NCBI RefSeq assembly: GCF_900167045.1
Contig: NZ_FUXJ01000028.1
Coordinates: 1 to 34,414 of the forward strand
Reading direction: 5' to 3'
Origin: Legionella maceachernii
GTDB lineage: Bacteria > Pseudomonadota > Gammaproteobacteria > Legionellales > Legionellaceae
Length of the DNA stretch: 34,414 bases
Shown here: one piece after another, positions 1-8,165 of the stretch
How the letters are laid out: each line of letters begins with the position of its first letter
How positions within the stretch are numbered: the stretch's first letter is position 1
Notes under the pieces: generated by a model
The model's input: the letters and a program-made list of their open reading frames with translations, nothing else
Database searches by the model: none
What the model was told of the DNA's origin: nothing
Translations under genes and position numbers: made by a program

Positions 1-174
1 GAAGGACCTCCCAACTCTTGGCAATAACCCCACCAAGGAGATCCCTCACTACGCTCAGGACGACAACACCACCGTCGGGACGACAATACCCACCGTCATC
101 CTGAGCAACGCGAAGGACCTCCCGACTCTTGACAGTAACTCTATTAAGGAGATCCTTCGCTTCGCTCAGGACGA
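1..174. repeat. Long palindromic intergenic repeat, two tandem copies
   Basis: Two related copies lie about 111 bp apart: a partial one at 1-64, cut by the window edge, and a full one at 95-174. The full copy is a large imperfect palindrome. Its left arm reads ATCCTGAGCAACGCGAAGGA and its right arm reads TCCTTCGCTTCGCTCAGGA, and they enclose a spacer of about 35 nt. The first copy keeps the spacer and the right arm (GCTCAGGACGAC). The spacer between copies repeats a short CGACAA-ACC-ACCGTC phrase. This resembles REP-like or other bacterial palindromic intergenic elements. No coding sequence is apparent here. The copies lie directly downstream of the GIY-YIG gene, and a degenerate inverted arm lies on its other side. 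Confidence 0.8.
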
Positions 175-213
175 CAATACCACTGTCAGAACGACATGCT
201 TCCACACTCCCTT

Positions 214-497
214 TCACCACAAAGACTCATATAAATCTACCCAAAGGGGATTAATGGTATTAATCAAGGCCTCTTTCTTGTGTCGAGCCCATCCCTTTAT
301 TTGTTTTTCTCTTGTAATAGCCTCTTCAATGCCGCTGTATATTTCGTAATATACCAATCGATCGACATTGTATTTTTGCGTAAAACCTTGCTGTAGTTTA
401 TGCTTATGCTCATAAACTCGGCGTATTAAATTATTAGTAATACCGGTATAAAGCACATTCTTATGTTTGTTAATAGATAGATGTAATATTCCCTCAT
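214..497 (-). pseudogene. GIY-YIG nuclease, UPF0213/YhbQ-like, probably frameshifted
   Basis: The C-terminal part is a clear single-domain GIY-YIG protein: LYTGITNNLIRRVYEHK (YIG motif and helix with Arg), EAITREKQIKGW (catalytic Glu) and the end NPLWVDLYESLW. That frame lacks a normal N-terminus. Another frame from an ATG at 495-497, preceded by AGGAAAAGTC (a good ribosome site), encodes MREYYIYLLTN, the expected first strand with the GIY-equivalent tyrosines. The two frames meet at about 464-470, where the minus strand reads TTAACAAACATAAG. Loss of one AAAC unit from an AAACAAAC run would explain the shift. Restored, the protein would be about 94 residues, normal for the family. The upstream open frame to a TTG at 621 is therefore a by-product. 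A sequencing or assembly error is the alternative to a true pseudogene. Confidence 0.75.
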
Positions 498-605
498 GAC
501 TTTTCCTAGCGTGTAATTGGACTTTTCCCCGAATCCACAGGGAAGGCATGAATATTAGCATTGAGTTTAGGGCTTTGAATATCTTTCGTTTCACTAGGAA
601 ATGTT

Positions 606-630
606 GTCCTGAGTGAAGCAAAAAATCTCC
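606..630. repeat. Degenerate arm of the palindromic repeat, upstream of the GIY-YIG gene
   Basis: GTCCTGAGTGAAGC followed by AAAAAATCTCC matches the reverse complement of the right arm at 150-174 at 21 of 25 positions. It lies on the 5' side of the GIY-YIG gene in inverted orientation to that arm, so the nuclease gene sits between inverted copies. Confidence 0.6.
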
Positions 631-653
631 TAATTAACGGGAAACTTTCTCAA

Positions 654-2048
654 TTAGAGACTGTCCGACTCAATAGAATGTAAAAGAGAGGTAAACACCT
701 GGTTGGAATCGAATTCTTTTTTGCAATTTCGCCATTCTTCATACAGCACACCAAAATGATTTTCCCAATAACTCTTAGGTAAATCACGCCCTAAATATCC
801 AGAAAGATAGCGCTTTCCCCCCAATTTTAAAAAGCGCGCATCCAATGCATTCATTGCTTGTAGACAGCTCGCTAATAATGCGGGATTAACTCCCGGATTA
901 AGAATCATCAATGCGAAAATATCCTTAGTCTTTGGTAGCATGAGGAATCCCGTTTGCTGCTGGCTAGCTATAGGCACTATTTGCAAGACGGTGGCATAAT
1001 GCAAGGGCAACTCGGCAAGCACCTCGTCAAGGCTATTGGCTAATAGGTTACTTGGCACAAAGCATTCATACCAAGGGTGAAGTAAATCCCATTGCCCGGT
1101 GATTTTCATGGCTTCAAATCGCGAATCATGGCGATGAAGGTAGGAATGAATCGATTCATCTTGCTTATGAAGCAATTTCCAAGGCCTTAAATTCTTGGAC
1201 AAGGCAGTAAACTCGGGTGGATTATTGTCATACTCCACAGAAGCGTGAATAGCAAAAAGCCACTGAGCAAAGGGTACTCTCTTATCGAAAACTAATTTAG
1301 CTCCTTGTACGGAAGGAGAACAAAAAGCTTCGATATAATCGGCTTTATTTTTAAGTTCAATGAGATCATTCAACCATTGTTCTTTATCGGCATATACTAA
1401 AAAAAAGGTTCTCACTTTATTCTGGCAAGAGCGCAATCGCACACAAGCCTTGGTCATTACAGCAAACTGACCTTGTCCTGAAAGGCAAGCGTGAAATAAA
1501 GGGGAGCGCGAATCGACAATTTGCTTTTCCCCATGAGCAAGCACCACTTCCAGGGCTTTCACATGAGCAGTTACCGAACCCCATTTAAAAGAGGACGCTC
1601 CTACTCCCCCTACGGACAAAACACCCCCAATGGATAAATGACAATTGTAAGGAAGAACATAGGGTATTTGTGCGCTTTTCAGAGAAACATCCAACAATTG
1701 CGCCCAACTTGTATTCGCTTCAACCCAAATTGCATCCGATTCCTTATCCAGCACAGCATTTAATTGTTCGAGATGCAAAGTGAGTCCGTTCACGGATAAT
1801 GATTGCCCACCTTGGCTTAATCCATTACCGCGAATGGTCACAGGAAGTTTGTGTTGACTGGCATAAGCAAGAATGGCTTGAATTTTTTCAGTGGAAGGCG
1901 GGATGCAAGCAGCTGCTGGAATCGACTGCGTTAATTTACCGAAATCTTGCGCATAAAAAACAAGCGTATGCTCATCGCTGAGCATCGCTTGTCCGGTTTC
2001 TTTCTCACACTGCTTTATTTGTTGCATACTCCAAGGAATTTGCTGCAT
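654..2048 (-). CDS. FAD-dependent oxidase, cytokinin-dehydrogenase-like
   Basis: This is a PCMH-type flavoprotein of about 464 residues. The N-terminal FAD-binding domain has IPPSTEKIQAILAYA, RGNGLSQGGQS (pyrophosphate loop), LSIGGVLSVGGVG and GQGQFAVMT. The C-terminus (LSGYLGRDLP, then SYWENHFGVLYEEW and KKEFDSNQVF) matches the cytokinin-binding domain ending. In plant cytokinin dehydrogenases the loop is GHS with a His that binds FAD covalently; here that place is Leu77. The catalytic Asp (Asp169 in the maize enzyme) aligns by eye with Tyr. The substrate may therefore not be a cytokinin. The start at 2048 is chosen for AAAGGAATCAAC upstream; it overlaps the preceding gene by 44 bp, which suggests coupled expression. 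No signal peptide is visible. Confidence 0.8.
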   Translation of the reverse strand: MQQIPWSMQQIKQCEKETGQAMLSDEHTLVFYAQDFGKLTQSIPAAACIPPSTEKIQAILAYASQHKLPVTIRGNGLSQGGQSLSVNGLTLHLEQLNAVLDKESDAIWVEANTSWAQLLDVSLKSAQIPYVLPYNCHLSIGGVLSVGGVGASSFKWGSVTAHVKALEVVLAHGEKQIVDSRSPLFHACLSGQGQFAVMTKACVRLRSCQNKVRTFFLVYADKEQWLNDLIELKNKADYIEAFCSPSVQGAKLVFDKRVPFAQWLFAIHASVEYDNNPPEFTALSKNLRPWKLLHKQDESIHSYLHRHDSRFEAMKITGQWDLLHPWYECFVPSNLLANSLDEVLAELPLHYATVLQIVPIASQQQTGFLMLPKTKDIFALMILNPGVNPALLASCLQAMNALDARFLKLGGKRYLSGYLGRDLPKSYWENHFGVLYEEWRNCKKEFDSNQVFTSLLHSIESDSL

Positions 2049-2757
2049 GTTGATTCCTTTGTTTTGCCAATTCCAGTCGACGATTACATGCAAGAAGTAG
2101 TCCATCGAACATCTTGTTGAATGCTTCATAGCATCGATCTATCATTTTTAATGCTTCACGTCTGACGTGAATAGGCACTTGCATTTCGAATAGTTTTTTC
2201 TCCATTTCACCTTCGAATAAAGCATGAGCAAGCTCCACATCGAGATGGCTGGAAGAGAAATATTTAAGATTTTCATCTTCGCCCGCTTTCTTCACTTGGT
2301 TAACTACTTTTTCAAAGAATACATGACCCGAAGACTCGAGTGTTAATAGCAGAGCAATGTTTAATATCTCATCATCGGTTTTATAAATCTCTGACATGAT
2401 CGAATAAGCGGCATCACGTGTGAGCTGGGATTCCTTACTGTAAAGCCAGGCCACATCATCTCGCGAACAGGATTTATCTTGAGATAGACCACTCATGTAT
2501 TTTTTATCATGTAAAAACCATTTTTCGTGACCTGCGTCTTCAAGACGGTGGTGACGCGCAACTTTTTTCAAATAAGGATCACGAACTCGTTCCTCATTGA
2601 GGCGCAAGATATCTTGAAAGGTCATGGCCCAAAAAGTTAATTCAGGGACAAAATAGCTAATCTCTTCTAAACTATCTAAATGAGTTAGTACATCAAAGAA
2701 AGGGTGATTCATAAATTCTTGTTGTTTTGAATCAATATATGCTTGTATCGTTTTCAT
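2005..2757 (-). CDS. Predicted heme-oxygenase-like-fold (diiron or TENA-like) protein
   Basis: A 250-residue all-helical protein with no signal peptide or membrane segment. Metal-ligand-like motifs lie on separate helices: HHRLEDAGHE (Glu73, His77), TLESSGHVFFE (Glu141, His145) and HLDVELAHA (His171, Asp173, Glu175, His178). This spacing is typical of heme-oxygenase-like diiron oxidases, a superfamily containing oxygenases, desaturases and C-C-cleaving enzymes. The fold assignment comes from motifs only. A strong ribosome site (GGAGG) lies 9 nt before the ATG. Its 3' end overlaps the start of the cytokinin-dehydrogenase-like flavoprotein, so the two probably act together. The substrate is unknown. 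Confidence 0.6.
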   Translation of the reverse strand: MKTIQAYIDSKQQEFMNHPFFDVLTHLDSLEEISYFVPELTFWAMTFQDILRLNEERVRDPYLKKVARHHRLEDAGHEKWFLHDKKYMSGLSQDKSCSRDDVAWLYSKESQLTRDAAYSIMSEIYKTDDEILNIALLLTLESSGHVFFEKVVNQVKKAGEDENLKYFSSSHLDVELAHALFEGEMEKKLFEMQVPIHVRREALKMIDRCYEAFNKMFDGLLLACNRRLELAKQRNQHAANSLEYATNKAV

Positions 2758-2980
2758 AGTAGTAGCCTCCGAGGCCTTAAAAATTAACTGGACAATTTAG
2801 GTATTGCACCCATCATGCCAATTTTTTAAGCAATTTGAGCATATATTGAACCATTTGAAGCGTATTATTTCCTTTTCCCCAGCAATAAACCTCGGATAGC
2901 GCCAAAAAAATGTCTCCGATTTCACTAGTTTTGACAAAAAATTGACCAAAAAACCTTCGATTTTAGCGAAAATAACAAAA

Positions 2981-4333
2981 TTACCTTAAATTCGCCAATT
3001 TTTTGTCGTATTGTTCCATTAGCTTATCCACATTATTCCAATCAATCTCTTTAATACACCTCACTTTTTTACAAATTTGAGTTAACAACTCGGCTTGCAC
3101 CTCCCCATACGCATTTGCGATAGCATAAGGCGTATTGGTGAACATGACTAATACATGTTTAGAAACATACCTGCCTGGATAACGGTGCATTAACTCCTGT
3201 TCCATCTGTTTTCTTAAATTGAATTTTTCGTCCCGGATATCGGTTTGAATTTCATGATAATTATCCATGGACATCGCAGCGACAGCGTCTGTATTTACTT
3301 TGCGCGAAGCATAAAAAGCAGGAATAACTTGCCGCCAATTATCATCATACTGATTTAAAAGATCATCGAGAATGCGACAATCTTCAAAAGCGCTATTCAT
3401 TCCTTGCCCAAAAAAAGGCACTATCCCGTGAGCAGCATCGCCGATAAGTAAGCATTGATCTTCGTAATACCAAGGCGTGCATTTTATTGTGCTCAAATTG
3501 CCGATGGGGTGTTCCATAAATTCAGTGATCAAGCTAGGCATGGCCTGGTAGGCATCTGAAAATTGTTCTTTAAAGAAAACTCGGATTGAATCCTCATCTT
3601 CAAGGTGAGCAAAACTGTTTTTACCTTCTTTCGCGAGAAATAATGTACCGGTAATGGAACGGTCACGATTGGGATTTCCCAGTAACATGAACGACTCCCT
3701 TGGCCAAAGGTGCAAATGCTCTGGAACAAAATCCTGAGTTTGGCTTTGGGCTATCGATAATTCTTTATAGCCATGAGGAAGAAATTCGCGCGTTGCAGTA
3801 ATAAGGCGCTCTTTGACCAGAATCTCGCGGACATTTGAAGCAGCCCCGTCTGCACCTATCAATAACTGATAGCGTTTTGTTAGATGACTGCCATCCTTCT
3901 CTTCGAAATATAATACTTTGTCGTGCACATTCACACCCACTAGTTTCGTATTAAAATGCAACCGTATTCCAGGATAGCTCTCTGCGTTATTAAGCAATAA
4001 TTCATTAAGCTCATTGCGCAAAATAGCGTTAATGTATTCATCCTTGTGACGTCCAAATGCTTGATACTTTATTTCCCCATCGAGCAAATGGATTGCTCGT
4101 GCTCTCATAGGCACCATAATGTTCTTTACTTTTTGCATAAGGTTCACCCCTGCTAGCCCTGTTATACCCCGGCAGGATAAAGCAAGGTTGATGGAACGTC
4201 CTTGATCAACCTCCTTAACTCGTAAATCAGGCCTCGCTTCAAACAATTCCACCTCGTAACCACGCCTGACCATATATAGTGATAACAAGGTACCTGCTAA
4301 ACCAGAACCAATAATGGTCATCGTTTTCATCAT
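2981..4333 (-). CDS. kmo: Kynurenine 3-monooxygenase
   Basis: A class A flavin monooxygenase of 450 residues, the usual family length. It hydroxylates L-kynurenine to 3-hydroxykynurenine with NADPH and oxygen. Visible motifs are the N-terminal dinucleotide fold IIGSGLAGTLLSLYMVRRGY, the family signature DQGRSINLALSCRG, the LLIGADGAASNVRE motif, and the second FAD motif LIGDAAHGIVPFFGQGMNSA. GGAGAAGA stands just before the first of two adjacent ATGs. No kynureninase or tryptophan dioxygenase is in the window. The gene is separated from the diiron-like gene by 223 bp, so it may be a separate transcript. It could supply quinolinate/NAD synthesis or remove kynurenine. Confidence 0.93.
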   Translation of the reverse strand: MMKTMTIIGSGLAGTLLSLYMVRRGYEVELFEARPDLRVKEVDQGRSINLALSCRGITGLAGVNLMQKVKNIMVPMRARAIHLLDGEIKYQAFGRHKDEYINAILRNELNELLLNNAESYPGIRLHFNTKLVGVNVHDKVLYFEEKDGSHLTKRYQLLIGADGAASNVREILVKERLITATREFLPHGYKELSIAQSQTQDFVPEHLHLWPRESFMLLGNPNRDRSITGTLFLAKEGKNSFAHLEDEDSIRVFFKEQFSDAYQAMPSLITEFMEHPIGNLSTIKCTPWYYEDQCLLIGDAAHGIVPFFGQGMNSAFEDCRILDDLLNQYDDNWRQVIPAFYASRKVNTDAVAAMSMDNYHEIQTDIRDEKFNLRKQMEQELMHRYPGRYVSKHVLVMFTNTPYAIANAYGEVQAELLTQICKKVRCIKEIDWNNVDKLMEQYDKKLANLR

Positions 4334-4559
4334 TCTTCTCCGTTGCCTTGCCTCTCAGCTAGAAAAAAGTGCATGAGCACATCGACTCTTCGCTGAGATG
4401 GGGCTATCCCTAACTTCCAGGCACTTATGAACTCTGACCTCAAAATTATTCAATAAATGAACTGTTTTGAAAATTTTCCAGCATAAATCATACCGATCTT
4501 ACGCGGTGATATAAAATAGGCGGGTGACGCATAGCAGGACCATCTTGTTATAGCTTGGT

Positions 4560-6869
4560 TCAACTCGAAGTGGGGAAATGACTTAAGTAGTCTTTTAATT
4601 CATCGGGAACATTGGGGGGCTTAAAATAATACCCTTGAGCATAATCGCATCCATGAGCGACAATAAAATCTTTTTGCAGCTCGGTTTCAACACCTTCTGC
4701 CAAAACCTCTAAATTCAAACTATGACCCAAATTAATGATGGCGCGCGCTATTGCCGCATCATTCTCTTTATTAACCAATTCGTTAATGAAAGAACGATCA
4801 ATTTTCAACTTATCGACAGGGAATTGCTTTAAATAAGATAAGCTCGAATAACCTGTTCCAAAATCATCGATGACCAATTTTATTCCCATATCTTTTAACT
4901 TATACATCGTATCAACGGCATGATCGATATCATCCACCAATAAGCTTTCGGTGAGCTCTAATTCTAAAAATTTTGCCGCCAACCCTGTTTGCTTAAGGAC
5001 TTTCTTAATGAGCTCGGGCAAATTAGTTTGGCGAAATTGGCGGCCGGATATATTGACGGCAATACTTAAGTTTTTATAACCCTGTTTATGCCAACGGATG
5101 GCTTGTGTACACGCTTCTTCTAAAACCCATTTTCCGATATCAATGATTAAACCATTCTCCTCGGCCATACCAATGAATTCCATGGGCGAAACTTGTCCTA
5201 AGAGGTGACTGTTCCAGCGAATTAAGGCCTCAAAACCCACAATATGATTTTTTTTCAAATCAATCAGAGGTTGAAAAACAAGGTAAAACTCCTTATTTTT
5301 CATTGCATCACGTAAAGCATTATCCAATTGCATGTGATTGATGATACGCCTATTCATTTCTTGATCAAAAATGCGATAATTATTGCGTCCACTGTCTTTA
5401 GCATGATACATGGATAAATCAGCACTCTTCATCAATGATTCGTAATCCAGACCATCTTTAGGATAAAAACTAATTCCTATACTGCCAGTGATTTTTAAGC
5501 TGTGTTGATCAATCTGAAACGGTTTCTCAATCAGATGCAAAATTTCTTGTGCCATTTGTTGCGCTTGCTGCTCACTACTCAATTCGGGCAGAAGAATAAC
5601 AAACTCATCACCACCAAGCCTTGCTACCGTGTCAAAATCGTTTGTTGCAATCAGCAATCGATTAGAAACAGCTTGCAATAATTTATCACCAACGCTGTGG
5701 CCCAAGGTGTCATTGGTCAATTTAAAGCGATCTAAATCTAAGAAAAGGAAGGCAAGTAATGAATTTTTTTTCTTTGCTTGTAGAATGGCTTGCTCCACCC
5801 TATCGACGAGCAACACTCGATTAGGAAGTTCTGTGAGCGAATCATGCGTTGCTTGGCGGATGAGTTGTTTCTCCATCTCCCGGCGCTGCGTGATGTCATT
5901 GAGGATGCAGACATAATGCCTGACTTGTTTAAAGGAATCACTGACTGGCGCAACACTTAGCTCACACCAATACACTTCACCATTCCGACGAAAGCTTTCA
6001 AGTTCAACGGTTTCTTCGCGTTGCTCTCTAATCGCTAAAGCAACTCGTTTTTGGTTGACCTGATCGGCTTGAGAACCTTGTAAATGCGCTAAATTTTGCC
6101 CAATTGCCTGCCTCTCGGTGTATCCAGTAATGCGTTCAAAGGCTTTATTGACATAAATGATCGGTTGATTGGGTTTAGAAATATCAATGATTGCCACCCC
6201 ATGTGTGCTCGCTTCGATTGCCCGCTCACGAATGCGTAACTCATCTTCTGACATCAAACGGCGTGTGACATCACGGAAACTATACACTCGGCCAACAATT
6301 TCGTTACCAACCCGCTGTGGCTGAGTGTACCGTTCAAAAATTCGACCATCCTTGAAATGCAACAAGGGTAATTCACCTTCCCAGTCGGGGTTCTCATAAA
6401 GGTATTGCACATCGGCAATCACTGCAGCAGGATTACTTAGCTGCTCTAAAATGTACTCAAAACCAATGCTTTCCTTACCGGACTCAAGCATATGCGAAGG
6501 AATACGCCACATCTCCACAAATTTTTGATTCCAATCCACCACTTGCCCTTTACCATTAACCATCATAATACCGTCGGCTGTCGACTCTAAAGTGGCTCGC
6601 AACAACGATAATGATTTTTCGAGTTCAATGTTTTTTTCTCGTATTTCACTCGTTTCGATCCTGATATTTTCAGAAAGCGGAGCCTTGTTCGCGCGCTGAA
6701 ATTCAGGTTGATTGTGATACCATTTTTCAAGCAAGGAGGATAATTCGGGTGTAAATGATAAGATTCCAAGCTCTTCGCAGACGTTCGTTATTGAAGGCTC
6801 CTTGCCACGTTTTTTTATGGATTCAGCGGCAGAGGCAACTTTTTCATAATCAATTTCTTGCCTACTCAT
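4560..6869 (-). CDS. KfrA-like/PAS/PAS/GGDEF/EAL cyclic-di-GMP enzyme
   Basis: A 769-residue soluble protein. Residues about 5-50 (VASAAESIKKRGKEPSITNV) resemble the KfrA N-terminal winged-helix region. Two PAS domains follow (about 85-335). The diguanylate cyclase domain has an intact GGDEF motif at 419-423 (RLGGDEF); the inhibitory RxxD site is degenerate (NDFD). The phosphodiesterase domain has EALIRW (Glu547), ELTES, DDFGTGYSS, KIDR and EGVET, so its catalytic and metal residues look complete. It could both make and degrade c-di-GMP. No membrane segment is visible, so sensing is probably cytoplasmic. The ATG at 6869 is preferred (GAGGGATCA upstream) over a TTG 17 codons earlier. It is divergent to the cystathionine enzyme gene. 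Confidence 0.92.
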   Translation of the reverse strand: MSRQEIDYEKVASAAESIKKRGKEPSITNVCEELGILSFTPELSSLLEKWYHNQPEFQRANKAPLSENIRIETSEIREKNIELEKSLSLLRATLESTADGIMMVNGKGQVVDWNQKFVEMWRIPSHMLESGKESIGFEYILEQLSNPAAVIADVQYLYENPDWEGELPLLHFKDGRIFERYTQPQRVGNEIVGRVYSFRDVTRRLMSEDELRIRERAIEASTHGVAIIDISKPNQPIIYVNKAFERITGYTERQAIGQNLAHLQGSQADQVNQKRVALAIREQREETVELESFRRNGEVYWCELSVAPVSDSFKQVRHYVCILNDITQRREMEKQLIRQATHDSLTELPNRVLLVDRVEQAILQAKKKNSLLAFLFLDLDRFKLTNDTLGHSVGDKLLQAVSNRLLIATNDFDTVARLGGDEFVILLPELSSEQQAQQMAQEILHLIEKPFQIDQHSLKITGSIGISFYPKDGLDYESLMKSADLSMYHAKDSGRNNYRIFDQEMNRRIINHMQLDNALRDAMKNKEFYLVFQPLIDLKKNHIVGFEALIRWNSHLLGQVSPMEFIGMAEENGLIIDIGKWVLEEACTQAIRWHKQGYKNLSIAVNISGRQFRQTNLPELIKKVLKQTGLAAKFLELELTESLLVDDIDHAVDTMYKLKDMGIKLVIDDFGTGYSSLSYLKQFPVDKLKIDRSFINELVNKENDAAIARAIINLGHSLNLEVLAEGVETELQKDFIVAHGCDYAQGYYFKPPNVPDELKDYLSHFPTSS

Positions 6870-6955
6870 TGATCCCTCACTAAAATTGACTTCACGATGA
6901 AGCAATTTATTTTTTGCCAAAAACTTAATAAATCTAAAGTTTCATTAAATTATTA

Positions 6956-6961
6956 TATACT
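6956..6961 (+). promoter_or_regulatory. Possible -10 element for the cystathionine gamma-synthase/lyase operon
   Basis: TATACT lies 39 bp before the ATG in an AT-rich divergent intergenic region. No convincing -35 box stands 16-18 bp upstream. On the opposite strand TATAAT (6952-6957) could serve the cyclic-di-GMP gene. Both are weak calls. Confidence 0.3.
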
Positions 6962-7000
6962 GCTCTCACAATTTTTGCCTGGTAAAATAAGGAATAGGTA

Positions 7001-8152
7001 ATGGACAAGACTCATTTTGATACTCGAGCTATTCACGCAGGCCAACAACCCGATCCCAGTACCGGTGCGGTTATGACGCCCATTTATACTACCTCAACCT
7101 ATCGCCAGTCCGCTCCAGGCATTCATCAGGGTTTTGAGTATTCTCGTACCCGCAATCCCACGCGGGATGCCTACGAAGGGTGTGTGGCAAGCCTTGAATC
7201 AGGTCAGCGTGGATTTGCTTTTGCTTCAGGAATGGCCGCAATCAATACAGTCATTGATCTTCTGGATGTCGGTGATCACGTCATTGCCACCAATGATTTA
7301 TATGGTGGCAGTTTTCGCTTATTTGACAAAGTCAAAACGCGAACGTCCAATCTATCTTTTTCCTTTGTGGACATGACTGATGTTCGTAATATTGAAACTG
7401 CAATTTCCTCCAAAACACGCATGATTTGGGTAGAAACCCCTTCAAATCCCATGTTGAAACTTGCTAATTTACGAGAAATTGCAGCGATAGCAAAACGCCA
7501 TAAATTAATTACCGTCGCCGATAATACATTTGCAACGCCATGGATTCAACGCCCTTTGGAATTAGGTTTTGATCTCGTTTTACATTCTGCCACCAAATAT
7601 TTAAATGGTCACTCTGACGTCATTAGTGGTGTTGTTGTGGTGGGCGATCACCCTGAATTAGCAGAAAAATTAGCCTTTCTACAAAATTCCTGCGGTGGTG
7701 TCTCAGGCCCTTTTGACAGTTTCTTAGTGCTGCGCAGCATTAAAACGCTTCCATTGCGCATGCAGCGGCATTGTGAAAATGCAAGAAATTTAGCCCAGTG
7801 GCTAGAAAAACATCCTAAAGTCGCAAAAGTGATTTATCCTGGCTTGACTAGTCATCCACAGCACCCACTTGCCAAAGAACAAATGCAGGATTATGGCGGT
7901 ATGATTTCAATGGTTATTAAAGGCAATCTTGAGGATACCAAACGTTTTCTCTCTCGCTGTGAATTATTTACTTTAGCAGAAAGTTTAGGTGGTGTGGAAA
8001 GCTTAATCGAGCATCCCGCAATCATGACTCATGCTTCCGTACCCGCACCAATACGCAAAGAGCTGGGTATAGAAGATGGATTTATCCGATTGTCGGTGGG
8101 TATTGAATACATTGACGATCTCATTGCTGATTTAAATTATGCTTTCGAGTAA
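7001..8152 (+). CDS. Cystathionine gamma-synthase / gamma-lyase, PLP-dependent
   Basis: A 383-residue enzyme of the Cys/Met metabolism PLP family, full length. Visible motifs are YSRTRNPTRDAYE, FASGMAAI (phosphate-binding), the Asp in VADNTFATP, the PLP-lysine Lys199 in HSATKYLNGHSDVISG, and ESLGGVESLIEHPA near the C-terminus. It makes cystathionine from an activated homoserine and cysteine, or cleaves cystathionine. The sequence alone does not separate synthase from gamma-lyase or beta-lyase, so no symbol is given. AAGGAATAGGTA precedes the ATG. The acyltransferase gene starts 13 bp after the stop, so the two are probably co-transcribed. Confidence 0.9.
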   Translation: MDKTHFDTRAIHAGQQPDPSTGAVMTPIYTTSTYRQSAPGIHQGFEYSRTRNPTRDAYEGCVASLESGQRGFAFASGMAAINTVIDLLDVGDHVIATNDLYGGSFRLFDKVKTRTSNLSFSFVDMTDVRNIETAISSKTRMIWVETPSNPMLKLANLREIAAIAKRHKLITVADNTFATPWIQRPLELGFDLVLHSATKYLNGHSDVISGVVVVGDHPELAEKLAFLQNSCGGVSGPFDSFLVLRSIKTLPLRMQRHCENARNLAQWLEKHPKVAKVIYPGLTSHPQHPLAKEQMQDYGGMISMVIKGNLEDTKRFLSRCELFTLAESLGGVESLIEHPAIMTHASVPAPIRKELGIEDGFIRLSVGIEYIDDLIADLNYAFE

Positions 8153-8165
8153 ATTGGAGTAGTTA

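Noticed and set aside
1..174. Terminal repeats considered as a CRISPR or transposon end
   Set aside because: Only two long palindromic copies with related, not unique, spacers; no transposase reading frame adjoins them.
498..621. N-terminal extension of the GIY-YIG frame to a TTG
   Set aside because: No homology to the family, no ribosome site, and the proper N-terminus with ribosome site is in another frame from 497.
2049..2129. 27-codon extension of the cytokinin-dehydrogenase-like gene
   Set aside because: It would overlap the upstream gene by 125 bp; the ATG at 2048 has a clear ribosome site.
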